This document shows, piece after piece, positions 34,501 to 43,885 of a stretch of DNA of 64,000 bases (position 1 is the first letter of the stretch; each line of letters opens with the position of its first letter). The DNA is from Diplonema japonicum (taxonomy: Eukaryota > Euglenozoa > Diplonemea > Diplonemida > Diplonemidae), in NCBI GenBank assembly GCA_964019335.1, contig OZ025678.1:1-64000 (forward strand), given 5' to 3'. The notes below the pieces were generated by a model, which searched no databases, was not told the DNA's origin, and saw nothing but the letters and a program-made list of their open reading frames with translations. The position numbers were made by a program, and so were the translations under genes.

Positions 34501-37500
34501 TAGGTTGGTACAGAATGAGGCAAGCAAAGGGTGGTCAAGGGTGGGAAAGAAGCCCTGTTATAGGACTCGAATGCTATGTGACCAAAGCTCCAGAAGTTGA
34601 CGAGAGTGGTGTTTATAGCCATGTGCAAGAGTGGACGGTTGAAACAGAGAAGACACCAACACCCCAAATGCGCATGGCCTTCCCCACACAGTTTAAGACT
34701 TCCAACGTGGATGACAAAGATGGTATGTACGAGCTGTACACCCCAGGAGGCACGGACCCTTATGTGACCAAGCTGCATACATTGATGTATCCCTACGAGC
34801 TAGTTATTCAAAGGGAAGGTAGCACACAAACTCGGAAAGTGGTCTCTTCGTTTGACAAATGCAGCAATATGTTTAGAGACCTGCATCCACCATTCTCAAA
34901 ATATCTGATCAAGATTAGGCAGAGTACTCTGTCAGGCGCCTTCACGAAGTGGGGCCAGATAAAGTGTCAGACATTGTGCGACCTTGTAGCCACCGTGCAC
35001 GAAGTGGGCGAGACAAGTGTTACATTTTCATTGTGGAACGAGCCCGTGCAAAAGGCAGATGGCGCGAAACAGATCACAGAGTGGCACTTGGCAAGAGAGA
35101 ATATGGTGCCCGAAAATCAGTACAGCGGCATCGTAAAGATTGAAGACAAGAACAGCGAGACTGTCTGCTGGAGGGCATTTAGCCTGGAGGCTTCAAGCTT
35201 CAGCGTTTATAAAAAGCTGTTACCTTCCAGCACGTACACAATACATGTCCAATCTTGCAAGGAGCGTTGTGTCAAAGGCTCCTGGGTGCCCCTTGCGTCT
35301 TTCTCGACACTCAAACCGAGAGGCTTCCGGCTTGCCTTCATGACTGACTCTACCATCATATTAGTTAGAAGAGACACTGACAACGACACTGTCGTGCGGC
35401 CCCTAATCGGGAAGAGCACCCTGGCACACGATACCGTCAAGACGCTGTGGTGGTTCCACAGGCCAAAGAAGGGTGTCAATGACACAGAGATCCTCATCAA
35501 GAAGAAAGGTAGCAATGAGAACGACGGAGTAAGTTATGCAGAAGGCTCTGGGAGGACACAGGTGACAGTCTCCCTTCGTGCAGAAGTCAAGGAAAAGAAG
35601 ATCGATAACCTACTCCCCGATACTATTTACGAGGTTTTCCTTAAGACGACGTCCATGGGGAAATCACACCCGGGGCCCATATGCACAATGTCCTTCATAA
35701 CGCTCCCTGCCATGTCTGCAAGAATACACACTCTCGGTTCATCGTTTGTTCTCCTTGAAGCTAGGAGAAACAGTAGGAGTGATGAGTCGCTTGCTTCTAT
35801 GAACTACTACGCGACATGCGAACGGGAATACCTCGCTGCAAGCAACAAGCTTGACATCGCGGTCTTGCACGAGTCAGATGATGACAAAATCAATGAACTG
35901 CGAACACAAGTAGTGCGGTGGGAGCATGCTATGGCAGCGAATATGCTTGTGGGCGGGAGCCACAGGGACGCCAAAATAGACGTGCGTGTATTCGAGTCAG
36001 ACGATAGTAGAGACGACATCCCCGAGAGCATTCGTGATGTGAAGAGCATTCCCGGTGACTCCAACGAGCAGATGTACTTAATTCAAAACCTGAACCCAGG
36101 TGTGCCTTATACAGTAGTCGTACGTGCTGCAAACACATGGGATCCAGTGACTGTGGAAGATACTAGCCCTCCCCCAATGGGCTGCTTTTGGGGCAGCTGG
36201 AGTGAGCTGAGGCTGTTCGAAACGCTTCGTCCTGTAATGTCCACCTTGGCGAATGTCAGTGAGCAGACATCTGACGTGGTTTTCAACCGCCCCCCCTTGC
36301 CGTCTCATCTCCAAAATGTGAAGACGAATTGTGAGTTCCAGTTGCGCACTAATGGCTGCGTCGCCAACACCACCTTCAGCGTGTCTCCGTCGGATGCACT
36401 TCCAATCAAACTGACAACTCTGCACCCCGACACCACATACTTGCTGGACATCAGAGATCTCATGGTGGAAGAGACGGACACCACACCCGCAGTTTGGAGT
36501 CCGTGGGTTGCAATGCTGCAGTTCAGAACGTCGCCTACGAGGCCTGCCTTTCCTGTGTTGTACGAGATGACCAAGGCCCATATTTCATTTTGGTGGTTGC
36601 GTGAATCGAAAAAGAACCACTGCATCGACCCAACCACGCTGTCCAAAAAGTCCAACAAAGACGCGGACTCACACTACGGCAACACAAATGTCCCGCAATC
36701 ACAACTACTCAACGAGCTAGACATCTTGCGGAATAGACAGCAAGCGGACGACCCGACCCTTGTGTTGCATTGTGTGAAGCGATCCATCGAGTTCCAGAGG
36801 AAGAGATCCGCCATGAAGGCAAGGAAAGCTAATACAAAGGAAAAACAAGCAGAAGAAGAAGACGAAGGGGAAGAAGAGGAGGAAGGAGAAGAAATCATCG
36901 AAGAAGAGGGAGAGGAGAGTGAACCGTCCCTCGTGCAGAGCGATTCCATGGATGACACGCTAATGAAAGGCCAGCTACGAAAGATACCAAATCCTTGTAA
37001 GGTAGAGAGCCCGCTATCTCCGCAAAAGGCAATTGAGCAGTTCATGGACATGGATCTAGGGGAGTGCGATGTCGAGACGATTACCACGAAGGCTGGGAAA
37101 AGGAAAAAGAAAAGGAAGACGAAAAAGAAGCCACAAAAAAAGCAGAAAAAAAAACAGAAGCAAAATAAGAAACCGACCCGACTGAAGAAAGCAAAACCCC
37201 TTGGAAACCAAAAGTGGGGCCTGGAGAACGAAGGCAAAGCAACTGAAGAAGCCGAGAGTGCGGACACGGAAGAAAACACGGAAGAAGAAGGGTCCGTGGA
37301 AAGCGATCAAGAAATTTTTAACATTGCCGTTTTCGATCCACATACGAAGCCAGCTAAAAAGAAGAAGTGCAAGAAGCGTTCGAAAAAGACAAAACACAAA
37401 AAGCGAAAGGGCAAAAGGCGGAAACAGAAAGCGGACCCTGCAAGGCCCAAGGGGGCCACATCGGAACAGCATGAGCATGACAGTTCTCTCAATGATGAAG

Positions 37501-39944
37501 AGAACGATGTTTCTGAGGAATCGGAAAGCACCGAAGATGAATGCATTGTACCGTGTAGCAGCCCTCTGTCTGTGAATAGCGAAGAAAGTGGGAATGAAGA
37601 TGAAACCTGCGAGTTAAGGAACCTGAGAAGGGAGGCCATGCGGTACACGGAGTGCGTGAGAAAGACGCGATCATGGGTCAGCGTTGCTTGGGATGGTGAA
37701 GCAGCCCTTCAAGAAAAACCCGACGCAGCAAGCATCCCACTGGCCACGCACACAGTGGCTGAGATACAGCATATGTACTCTGCAGGGTTCAGAAATTCGA
37801 GCTTAGAGCCAGAGGTATTGAATCAGGTTCATAAGCTGAATGCGAAAGACATGCGCGAGAATATGTATGAGACTGTTATTGAGTGTGCGGCTTTGCCAAC
37901 GGGCACTTTCCACCGACCTATCCTCCAGTGGCACCCTGTGGGCACGACAAACCAGAACTTCGTTCGTCTAAAACTGCCCCCCGATATAAGCCCAACGACA
38001 TTGGCCTTCAGGCTGCGCACACGCAGTCTTGCTTGTGCGATGTATTGCAAAAAGTACGGAGCACCACAACCGAAAGGTTCGGTGAACAGTGTGACGGTGA
38101 GCTGGAAAAAAGTGGAACCGCCTAAAGCAATCCCTGCGCTTAACATTGTTGAGATGACGCACAACACAGTAAGGCTGCACTGGATTGAGAGTGAAAGTAT
38201 TAGGACACACAACCAAGTACGCTACTCGGTCTTTCTAAAAAGTTCAGATTCTAGCGAGTTTAAGGAAGTGATGAAGGTGAGGAACACCGCTGCCGTGCTG
38301 AAGGATCTGACTATGAACACGGGTTACAAGGTGACCGTCAAGACAGAGTCAGCATTCGGGCAGGGGAAGTCATGTCCCCCAATATCGTTTCACACAGCTG
38401 TGAAGGCGACACGAGCGATACCACGGTTCAATGCGAACGACGTTGCTCTCGAAGCATTTGTGGCAAAACAGTACTTCGAGAAGTCCTTCTCCAACTCCTC
38501 GCTTGACTTGGTCAAAGACGTCTTCAGCGAGACGGTGTCTGACTTCTCTGAGGTGCCCCCCGGCAGACACCTCAGGATCTTCGATGAGAAAGACGCCCCC
38601 GCCATGTACACCACACTAGGTGCGCTCGCAAGCAGGCAATACCCCGACCCAGATGTTATCGACGTCAACGACTGGCACTGGCCCTTCCCGTGCTACACGG
38701 TGCGTGACACGGTACCGCCTCCTGCAGGGACAGTCTTTCATCTAACGGAACACAAATTGCGTGGACGGCATAAAAAGCAGCAGCAGTCAACCTTCCTTGT
38801 GCCCGCCATGACCGTACCCGTGCGGTGTGAGGAAGACGCGCTCCCAGAGACGTCTGAAGTGCAGGAAGTCAAACCATTATCAAGGCCGCGGCTTAAGTCT
38901 TGCATTTCGAGAATCTACGTACCAACCCATCTGGAAGAAGTGGGCGAAGACCATGGCAACGATGAGCCTGTTAAAGCACGACTTGATAGCCCCCGTCAAA
39001 TGAGCCCTGTGTCGGCTGTCGCATCAACGTCTGCAAAAAAAGTACGCTTCATGCTCCCTGAGCCAGAGGTGGCGCTTGTCACAGCGACTGACCTCGAAGC
39101 GAGTATCACGGAAAAGGATACCCAAAAGCGGGAAGAGAAGGTAGCCGACCTCCCCAGATCGAGGTCTACTACACCCGGGCTAACACCTTCTCCCACAGTT
39201 ACTCCAGAAGCAAGGACAACACAGACATTAGCAGACCGCATCTATGCCATGGAGATGTGTGCGGCGAGGAAGCCTGTCACATCGCCTGTGCCACGAACGA
39301 AGGCCCACGAGAGACGCACATTTCTTAGAAAAGAAAGAGAATATGAAAACCTGCTCGCAAGCGATCACAACAGCGAGAGCAGCGATGCTTACCCAGGTTC
39401 ACCTCTAAGGATGGGTTCTGTTGTGAAGAGGTGCTGCAAGACACCACCTTTAATCAAGGTATGCCCGCCGGTGGTTCTGCCAAGCAGGCCACAGAGCACG
39501 GGCGGCAGGAGGTTCAGCTGGCAAGCTTCCTTCGACCCTTACAACCCACACGGGAAGAGCCCTGAACCTGACTTCTCATTGAAAATCCGTGCTAGCTCCC
39601 TTGTAAGGGCAGACAGCGAGAACGAGATGATAAAAGATGTCGTTTCTCGATCGAGTGAAGGGCAGGGTGTGAAAGCACCGACGCCGCCTTGCGGGCCTTG
39701 GCAGCGAAAGGCTTTAAAAAAAAAACACCGCAAGGTTGCGATTCCTGCTAACTGGGATAAAAGTACCTCGTTTAAGTATGCAAAGACGTTTGTTAGGTTC
39801 ACCGAAAAAACTGGAGACCATTCCGCTGACCTGTCGCAGATGCAGAACATTCCGTACCGCAACTGGAAGATCCCTCTGGAGTGGGATGTTGAAGAAAGGC
39901 TCTCCGATACCATCAACGGGGAGGACAGTGGCAGCAATGCTTGA
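31557..39944 (+). CDS. Giant multi-FN3 protein, 2,795 aa, with acidic/lysine-rich linker
   Basis: A single uninterrupted exon. The frame is open back to 31410 but overlaps the previous gene, so ATG 31557 is chosen. At least ten fibronectin type III-like units are marked by the E-F loop pattern L-x-P-x-T-x-Y: LEPGAAYAFKI, LQTGKPYVIKA, LLPSSTYTIHV, LLPDTIYEVFL, LNPGVPYTVVV, LHPDTTYLLDI, LTMNTGYKVTV. Several end in tryptophan clusters like W-x-x-W-S. At 36850-36930 an acidic run, and at 37090-37190 and 37350-37435 lysine-rich runs, split the FN3 array; the last clear FN3 is at about 38120-38400. The 500-aa tail is Ser/Pro-rich and probably disordered. No signal peptide or membrane helix, so likely cytosolic; a role in axoneme or cytoskeleton is a guess from the neighbour at 40059. 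Confidence 0.75.
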   Translation: MNGQKYGELGAPAILLLEKYRRTRARRTVDTSKPSWARFVPSDNSNIVEIGDSYVVVRAHDEQTFECMVEVVSLPDEFEAKTLPLKYLSHLKESTLDSRKRHPYLRMLLGVSVMKPGYKQQLRRFRPLREYSILTDLQPDTVYKLLFNNTLVFILTRPKLTVNRIVWAGFTTVAVSFVRVQLIDIPHYRNEINLRLIGESVLHVADHAPEKLDVLFEDGTASSLECPLHTAFIVGLRNSTTCNAQFRNVSRLGIFESWSETIRLCTRPPVAVVAQVDDQERKISVSWGWDNCQDTCTAHGIDKWLVLLLGLSPEVRLQNPIPHPTAIMLQKLANTSRHSTRKVNRIDMAFVGKLPESAAEIVKLKAAGVLYQEDREVDDMLRATTFQNLPSGVVFNVLVFPRQNGSWLLTEYSELTTPHPLFTELRGPAETTEEVDEELPKSPQELSNDTEFSTKQDSPLKSSRQSLSLASSFTESIRVANPCHVMTLLQLGEEYVKLSWSREAPLGDDEMKQEIKYKLQYTQIPTILSKAFDEEEEVVQIVPGIVVGTLPFNTVSELEFCTIGNTWIVSKLEPGAAYAFKICATESGASWFPWSPTLKTETLLQPVIKLRELDIGKASYKVMQDRTVNGGLQILTKSISHASWNGVDGNIAGWQGVDDPDALTTYNRNISLFSQEFKLNHGYQVRARQSLPTGEWGLWTVESLNIIYMVIPVKVACNASICVMWNSNLTTKKSGLQSVKCCIYAMSLANKTQLSVELSSSEARLGQYQLSVPYDKYAIWMTAVLASTSRHQAAIQQETLNEAPDPKEAVAYIAFISKYDLVLSRVGEDFIQGYVMQTQGKPQSCKGHGKLQGREWPTVPQENIRVCDLSVDTQCQLLKVLYKVRCMDSEEMTLNSMFVTDVEISFMDGDKITAVESLVPNKYLGFSIRGLQTGKPYVIKARVRLESTTSKWWTQWSYSVGFCTQKSLSLVNHFSGTTFLDVGWYRMRQAKGGQGWERSPVIGLECYVTKAPEVDESGVYSHVQEWTVETEKTPTPQMRMAFPTQFKTSNVDDKDGMYELYTPGGTDPYVTKLHTLMYPYELVIQREGSTQTRKVVSSFDKCSNMFRDLHPPFSKYLIKIRQSTLSGAFTKWGQIKCQTLCDLVATVHEVGETSVTFSLWNEPVQKADGAKQITEWHLARENMVPENQYSGIVKIEDKNSETVCWRAFSLEASSFSVYKKLLPSSTYTIHVQSCKERCVKGSWVPLASFSTLKPRGFRLAFMTDSTIILVRRDTDNDTVVRPLIGKSTLAHDTVKTLWWFHRPKKGVNDTEILIKKKGSNENDGVSYAEGSGRTQVTVSLRAEVKEKKIDNLLPDTIYEVFLKTTSMGKSHPGPICTMSFITLPAMSARIHTLGSSFVLLEARRNSRSDESLASMNYYATCEREYLAASNKLDIAVLHESDDDKINELRTQVVRWEHAMAANMLVGGSHRDAKIDVRVFESDDSRDDIPESIRDVKSIPGDSNEQMYLIQNLNPGVPYTVVVRAANTWDPVTVEDTSPPPMGCFWGSWSELRLFETLRPVMSTLANVSEQTSDVVFNRPPLPSHLQNVKTNCEFQLRTNGCVANTTFSVSPSDALPIKLTTLHPDTTYLLDIRDLMVEETDTTPAVWSPWVAMLQFRTSPTRPAFPVLYEMTKAHISFWWLRESKKNHCIDPTTLSKKSNKDADSHYGNTNVPQSQLLNELDILRNRQQADDPTLVLHCVKRSIEFQRKRSAMKARKANTKEKQAEEEDEGEEEEEGEEIIEEEGEESEPSLVQSDSMDDTLMKGQLRKIPNPCKVESPLSPQKAIEQFMDMDLGECDVETITTKAGKRKKKRKTKKKPQKKQKKKQKQNKKPTRLKKAKPLGNQKWGLENEGKATEEAESADTEENTEEEGSVESDQEIFNIAVFDPHTKPAKKKKCKKRSKKTKHKKRKGKRRKQKADPARPKGATSEQHEHDSSLNDEENDVSEESESTEDECIVPCSSPLSVNSEESGNEDETCELRNLRREAMRYTECVRKTRSWVSVAWDGEAALQEKPDAASIPLATHTVAEIQHMYSAGFRNSSLEPEVLNQVHKLNAKDMRENMYETVIECAALPTGTFHRPILQWHPVGTTNQNFVRLKLPPDISPTTLAFRLRTRSLACAMYCKKYGAPQPKGSVNSVTVSWKKVEPPKAIPALNIVEMTHNTVRLHWIESESIRTHNQVRYSVFLKSSDSSEFKEVMKVRNTAAVLKDLTMNTGYKVTVKTESAFGQGKSCPPISFHTAVKATRAIPRFNANDVALEAFVAKQYFEKSFSNSSLDLVKDVFSETVSDFSEVPPGRHLRIFDEKDAPAMYTTLGALASRQYPDPDVIDVNDWHWPFPCYTVRDTVPPPAGTVFHLTEHKLRGRHKKQQQSTFLVPAMTVPVRCEEDALPETSEVQEVKPLSRPRLKSCISRIYVPTHLEEVGEDHGNDEPVKARLDSPRQMSPVSAVASTSAKKVRFMLPEPEVALVTATDLEASITEKDTQKREEKVADLPRSRSTTPGLTPSPTVTPEARTTQTLADRIYAMEMCAARKPVTSPVPRTKAHERRTFLRKEREYENLLASDHNSESSDAYPGSPLRMGSVVKRCCKTPPLIKVCPPVVLPSRPQSTGGRRFSWQASFDPYNPHGKSPEPDFSLKIRASSLVRADSENEMIKDVVSRSSEGQGVKAPTPPCGPWQRKALKKKHRKVAIPANWDKSTSFKYAKTFVRFTEKTGDHSADLSQMQNIPYRNWKIPLEWDVEERLSDTINGEDSGSNA

Positions 39945-40058
39945 CTGTTCACATATTAAGACAATTTTAACAGTTTAATTGAGAGCACTTCAATACTTCT
40001 GTTCTTTCTATTCCTTACCCCCCCCCCCCCCCACGACATTTATAGGTACCGCGCGCTC

Positions 40059-41174
40059 ATGGCATCTTTAATCGAGATGTTGGAGCAGTTCAAGAAGGTG
40101 CCACCGCGGAAGAAGAAAAAGGTTGAGCATCCGACAGGCACCCTTGTAGGGAAGATGCTTGGATTGAAGAATAAAAAATACAACCCGGGTGCCACACAAC
40201 TGCCAGAAAAGTATATAATGAAAGGGACGGCTCCCTTGAAGCTGATGGGGAGGTTTGATGCCAGCTATGACTATGATTCAAACACGTGGCACTACAACAA
40301 GTTCCCTTTAGACAAAAAGAACACAAAGCTTGATGCCCTGTACCTCGCACACACCATTGACAGCATGGTTCAAGAGGCACGCACGGAACCGCACACACAG
40401 ATTGCAGCCATCCAACAAGAGTACGCTGCTTGGGACACTGGGCTCAACGAGCTGCACAGACAAGTGTCTCATATGTGCTCCGAACGAGGCCTCATGCTCA
40501 ACGAGATTCGACTGGCATTCAAGAAGCTGTTCCATGATGTTGTGTCGTTGCTTCCCATCCCAGCAGAGGCTCCAAACACACCCAGCCCACGGCCAGCCGA
40601 AGGCCACAACAGCAAAGCGTCGATCTCACAGCAAAGTGCCATGTCATGGAAGCTACCCCAGTACACAGTGCCTCATATAACGATGATGGACTACTCCACA
40701 CCTTCGGAGGATGACGTCATTGACCCGGTTTGTGTGAAGAATCAAGAGGACCAAAGCGATATCGTCCCTGTAAAGGAGGAGAAGGGAAGGCGTCGGTGGA
40801 CAGAGCAGGTTACCGACCAGCCACTTCCACCGTGTACCCCACTGAAGAATTGGGTGACCCAGCCACATGTCAGGGAAGCAAAGACAACTGCTTTGTGCAC
40901 GCAACTCTTAATGCAAGCAAAAATGGCAAGCACTTTTGTGACACCTGACCCAGAGCACATCGCCATGCGTGCAGCGTGTATTCGAGACGGCCGTCCCATC
41001 GCTGAGCAACCCGCACCCTTGCTGCCAGATATGACTAAAGCTGCACGTGGATGGACTAACCTGGTGAATCCGCCAAATGCAGCTCATGGACGTATTCCTG
41101 CCCCTCCACCGGTACGTGCGCCACCTGCTTGTGGATATTGTGGGCAGGCGACGCGTCTCTCTACTTTACAGTAG
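40059..41174 (+). CDS. Axonemal dynein light chain-domain-like protein (AXDND1/p28-like)
   Basis: 371 aa from ATG 40059, 13 nt after a TTTATAG acceptor. The N-terminus is basic (RKKKKVEHPTGTLVG). Residues about 115-165 match the axonemal dynein light chain domain pattern: YAAWDTGLNELHRQVSHMCS then ERGLMLNEIRLAFKKL, like the F-x-E-L-I-R-Q-V-x-x-x-C-A-E-R-G-L-L-L core of p28/DNALI1. The C-terminal half is Pro-rich and ends with CGYCGQATRLS. Family knowledge: these proteins bind inner-arm dynein or are required for sperm flagella. This implies a motile flagellum. Medium confidence on family, low on exact orthology. Confidence 0.55.
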   Translation: MASLIEMLEQFKKVPPRKKKKVEHPTGTLVGKMLGLKNKKYNPGATQLPEKYIMKGTAPLKLMGRFDASYDYDSNTWHYNKFPLDKKNTKLDALYLAHTIDSMVQEARTEPHTQIAAIQQEYAAWDTGLNELHRQVSHMCSERGLMLNEIRLAFKKLFHDVVSLLPIPAEAPNTPSPRPAEGHNSKASISQQSAMSWKLPQYTVPHITMMDYSTPSEDDVIDPVCVKNQEDQSDIVPVKEEKGRRRWTEQVTDQPLPPCTPLKNWVTQPHVREAKTTALCTQLLMQAKMASTFVTPDPEHIAMRAACIRDGRPIAEQPAPLLPDMTKAARGWTNLVNPPNAAHGRIPAPPPVRAPPACGYCGQATRLSTLQ

Positions 41175-41256
41175 TGATGTTGCAATTTTCCATTTAAAAA
41201 TAAAAAAATCATCTAAACTACCTTTTGACGCAACCATATACAGGAAGATACACAAG

Positions 41257-42142
41257 ATGCAAAAGTTTAACACTAAAGCGATTGTAAAACGGATGCGAGA
41301 GAAGGAGGGCCCGACAACGGTACGGGACAAGGTGTTCATGGATATCAAAATAGGTGACAGCGAAGTGGGTAAAATAGTGATCCGTCTGAGGGACGACGTG
41401 GCACCGAAAACAGCCGAGAACTTCCGGCTGCTTTGTACGGGGGAGAATGGGATCTCGCCCAAAACCAAAACGATGCATTGCTACAAAGGGATAAGGTTCC
41501 ATAGGATATTAAAGGGATTTATCGTACAGGGTGGCGACATTGTAAAGAATGATGGGACGAGTGGTGAATGTGCTGTTCAGTACAACCCGGAGGGGAAGGC
41601 CATCTCAGGAAACTTCGATGACGAATCATTCAAAATCAGCCACGACAGGCCAGGGTTGGTGTCGATGGCGAACAGGGGTGCTAACACCAATAATTCACAA
41701 TTCTTCGTCACGCTTGCACCCTGCACGCATCTGGACAAGAAGAACGTCTGCTTCGGAGAAGTCATAAAGGGCATAGAGGTCATGCAGGCTAGTATGTTTA
41801 AACATAATCTTGTAACAACACACAACAGTTGGTAGGCTGGAAACAACGAACGATACCGATGGGCAAGGTCCCACCGAGCCCAAGCTGCCTGTTGTCATCT
41901 CGAACTGCGGCGAGCTTCCTATAGAAGAGGACGAGGAATACGAGACGCAAGAACAACTAATGCAGCGAACCTTGAAGCAGCAGGAACAACAAGCCCAGCA
42001 GGTCGTAACTACTGTCCAGGATGCCGTGACCACAGCCCTCGTGAGGAAAAAGCGTCAATCAAACGGTAAGCAAAAGCCGGCTAAAAAAAAGAGTTCTGGA
42101 ATGTTTGGGCTCGATCTCGACTCGGACTCGAGTTCTGACTAG
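41257..42142 (+). CDS. Cyclophilin-type peptidyl-prolyl isomerase with charged tail
   Basis: Exons 41257-41791 and 41829-42142 (37-nt intron GTATGT...CAACAG, phase 1); 282 aa. PPIase domain about 22-215: VFMDIKIGDSEVGKIVIRL, APKTAENFRLLCTGE, FHRILKGFIVQGGD (catalytic Arg in FHR), NTNNSQFFVTLAPC, HLDKKNVCFGEVIKG, and after the intron PKLPVVISNCGEL. The position of the drug-contacting Trp of cyclophilin A is His here, so weak cyclosporin binding would be expected. The tail is Gln-rich (QRTLKQQEQQAQQ), then basic, ending in an acidic/Ser stretch (DLDSDSSSD), suggesting a nuclear or splicing-associated cyclophilin. The next gene starts 56 nt after the stop. Confidence 0.92.
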
Positions 42143-42182
42143 TTATTACTTGCCGCCCTCCTCGAGCACTGTTATCACATAC

Positions 42183-42184
42183 AG
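42183..42184 (+). promoter_or_regulatory. Acceptor-like AG before ATG 42199
   Basis: TTATCACATACAG|GACCC, 14 nt before the carboxypeptidase start, in the shortest clean spacer of the array (56 nt). The best single test case for trans-splicing. Confidence 0.45.
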
Positions 42185-42198
42185 GACCCGTAAACAAG

Positions 42199-43814
42199 AT
42201 GTTGACCGCTATTGGTCTCGCAGCTATGGTTGCGCTGTGCAGCGCCCAATACCCCACCAAGCATGAGGTGACTTCTCTTCCCAGTGTCCCGAAGATGCCC
42301 TCTAAGATGTACACAGGGTACATCGATGCAGGAGTGCCCCCCAGCGGTGTCGGTAAGATGTACTTCCATTACTGGATGGTGGAAAGCCAAGGAAACCCTT
42401 CTACGGACCCTGTCGTGATGTGGTACAACGGTGGCCCGGGTGCCTCGTCTCTGTTCGGGCTTCTCCAGGAGTTCGGACCCCTTCTGCTGAACGTTAACTC
42501 CTACGACGAGCAGTACAGGAAGACGGGTGTGCCGACACCGCAGCCCAACCCCTGGACGTGGTCCGCCAACGTTACCCTGATCTGCATCGACTCGCCCCCT
42601 CCTATCGGATTCTCTTTCTGCACTGAGCAGGGTCCCGGTGGGAACGGCACCTCATGCGGTCCCTGGACCGATAAGACTGTCTTTGCTGCCAACCACAAGG
42701 CACACGTCACCCTTTTCAACGAAATCATCCCTGAGTTCAAGCCCAACCCTTTCTTCATGTTTGGTGAGTCTTACGCAGGTGTCTATGTCCCTGGGTTCGT
42801 GAACGCTCTCCTTGACGACCCCATCCCGGGCCTGAACTTCAAGGGGTTCGGGATTGGTGATGGTTGGACAGGATGCATCCCTGCTGAAGGCAAGCCTGCC
42901 GACTACTGCGTCAACCTGGACAACGTTGGTGTCTTCGAGTACCCCAACGTCAACCCTGGGCCGTTCTACGATGTGCAGTTCTTCCACGGACATGCTCAGT
43001 TCAGCCAGGAGCTGTACAGGCAAATCGCTGCAACGTGCACCGAGCAGGAGCTCCACTCCCCCAACCTGTCGCCCGCTTGCGGGAAGCTTATCAACCAGAT
43101 GAGCGAAGAGATTGGTGGCTTCTACGTGTACAACCTGTACAACAACTGCCCGCAGAACCAGCTGAAGCACGGTATCAACAACGCACTGAAGGCAAGGAAG
43201 GCCATGCTCAGGGCTGCCTCTGGCCAGGGCCAGACCACCGGTGCCTGCCCTGGTAACGCTATGCCCGACTGGCTTCTCCTCAAGGAGACCCTCACCGCAC
43301 TCGGTGCTCCTTTGAACACTAACTTCTTGAACCTTGACAACGGTCACGGTTTCAACTACACCTCCGACCAAACGGACATTAGGTTCATCTACAAGAAGGC
43401 CATCGCCAAGGGTCTGAAGGTCCTTGTTTACGAAGGTGACTCTGACGCATGCGGTCTGCAGACCTCCCCTATCGAGGACAAGTTCGTTCCCTACTTCGGG
43501 CAGATCGGACTTGCTAAAACCACAACATGGAGGCCTTGGACCACAGACGGGCAGCAGCAGATGGCTGGATACGTGGTATGTCTCATCAACAAACTAACAC
43601 CAACGCAGATCGAGTGGAACAATGGTGTCGCACGCTTCGTGTCCATCAGGGGTGCCGGGCACTTGGTCCCCCACAACCAGCCTGAGGTATGCCTTAAAAA
43701 CATGGAAATGAATAATAATAAAAAAAATCACAGGTTGCGCGTTTCCTGCTCGAGAACTTCATCTGCACAGCCACCAAGGGGAACTGCCCCCTTCCCAAAC
43801 TCGTGCCGATGTAA
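42199..43814 (+). CDS. Serine carboxypeptidase (S10), secreted/lysosomal
   Basis: Exons 42199-43575, 43609-43686, 43734-43814 (introns 33 and 47 nt, phase 0); 511 aa. Signal peptide MLTAIGLAAMVALCSA. S10 motifs: VVMWYNGGPGASSLFG (oxyanion/substrate region), FMFGESYAGVYVP with nucleophile Ser191, VLVYEGDSDACG with the catalytic Asp (about 414-416), and RGAGHLVPHNQPE with His477; the protein ends VARFLLENFICTA after the second intron. Several N-glycosylation sequons (NVT, NGT). Removes C-terminal residues from peptides in the lysosome/vacuole or outside the cell. The lysosomal cathepsin A/CPY family is the closest kind. High G+C codon use compared with spacers suggests strong expression. Confidence 0.93.
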
Positions 43815-43838
43815 ACATATTTAGTGAAAAACGTCTAT

Positions 43839-43840
43839 AG
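43839..43840 (+). promoter_or_regulatory. Acceptor-like AG before ATG 43886
   Basis: ACGTCTATAG|GAGG, 45 nt before the carrier start and 25 nt after the carboxypeptidase stop. Inferred trans-splice acceptor. Confidence 0.35.
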
Positions 43841-43885
43841 GAGGATCACGTGGTCTGCCTTGCTACCAGTGTGCCTGTATTTCCG

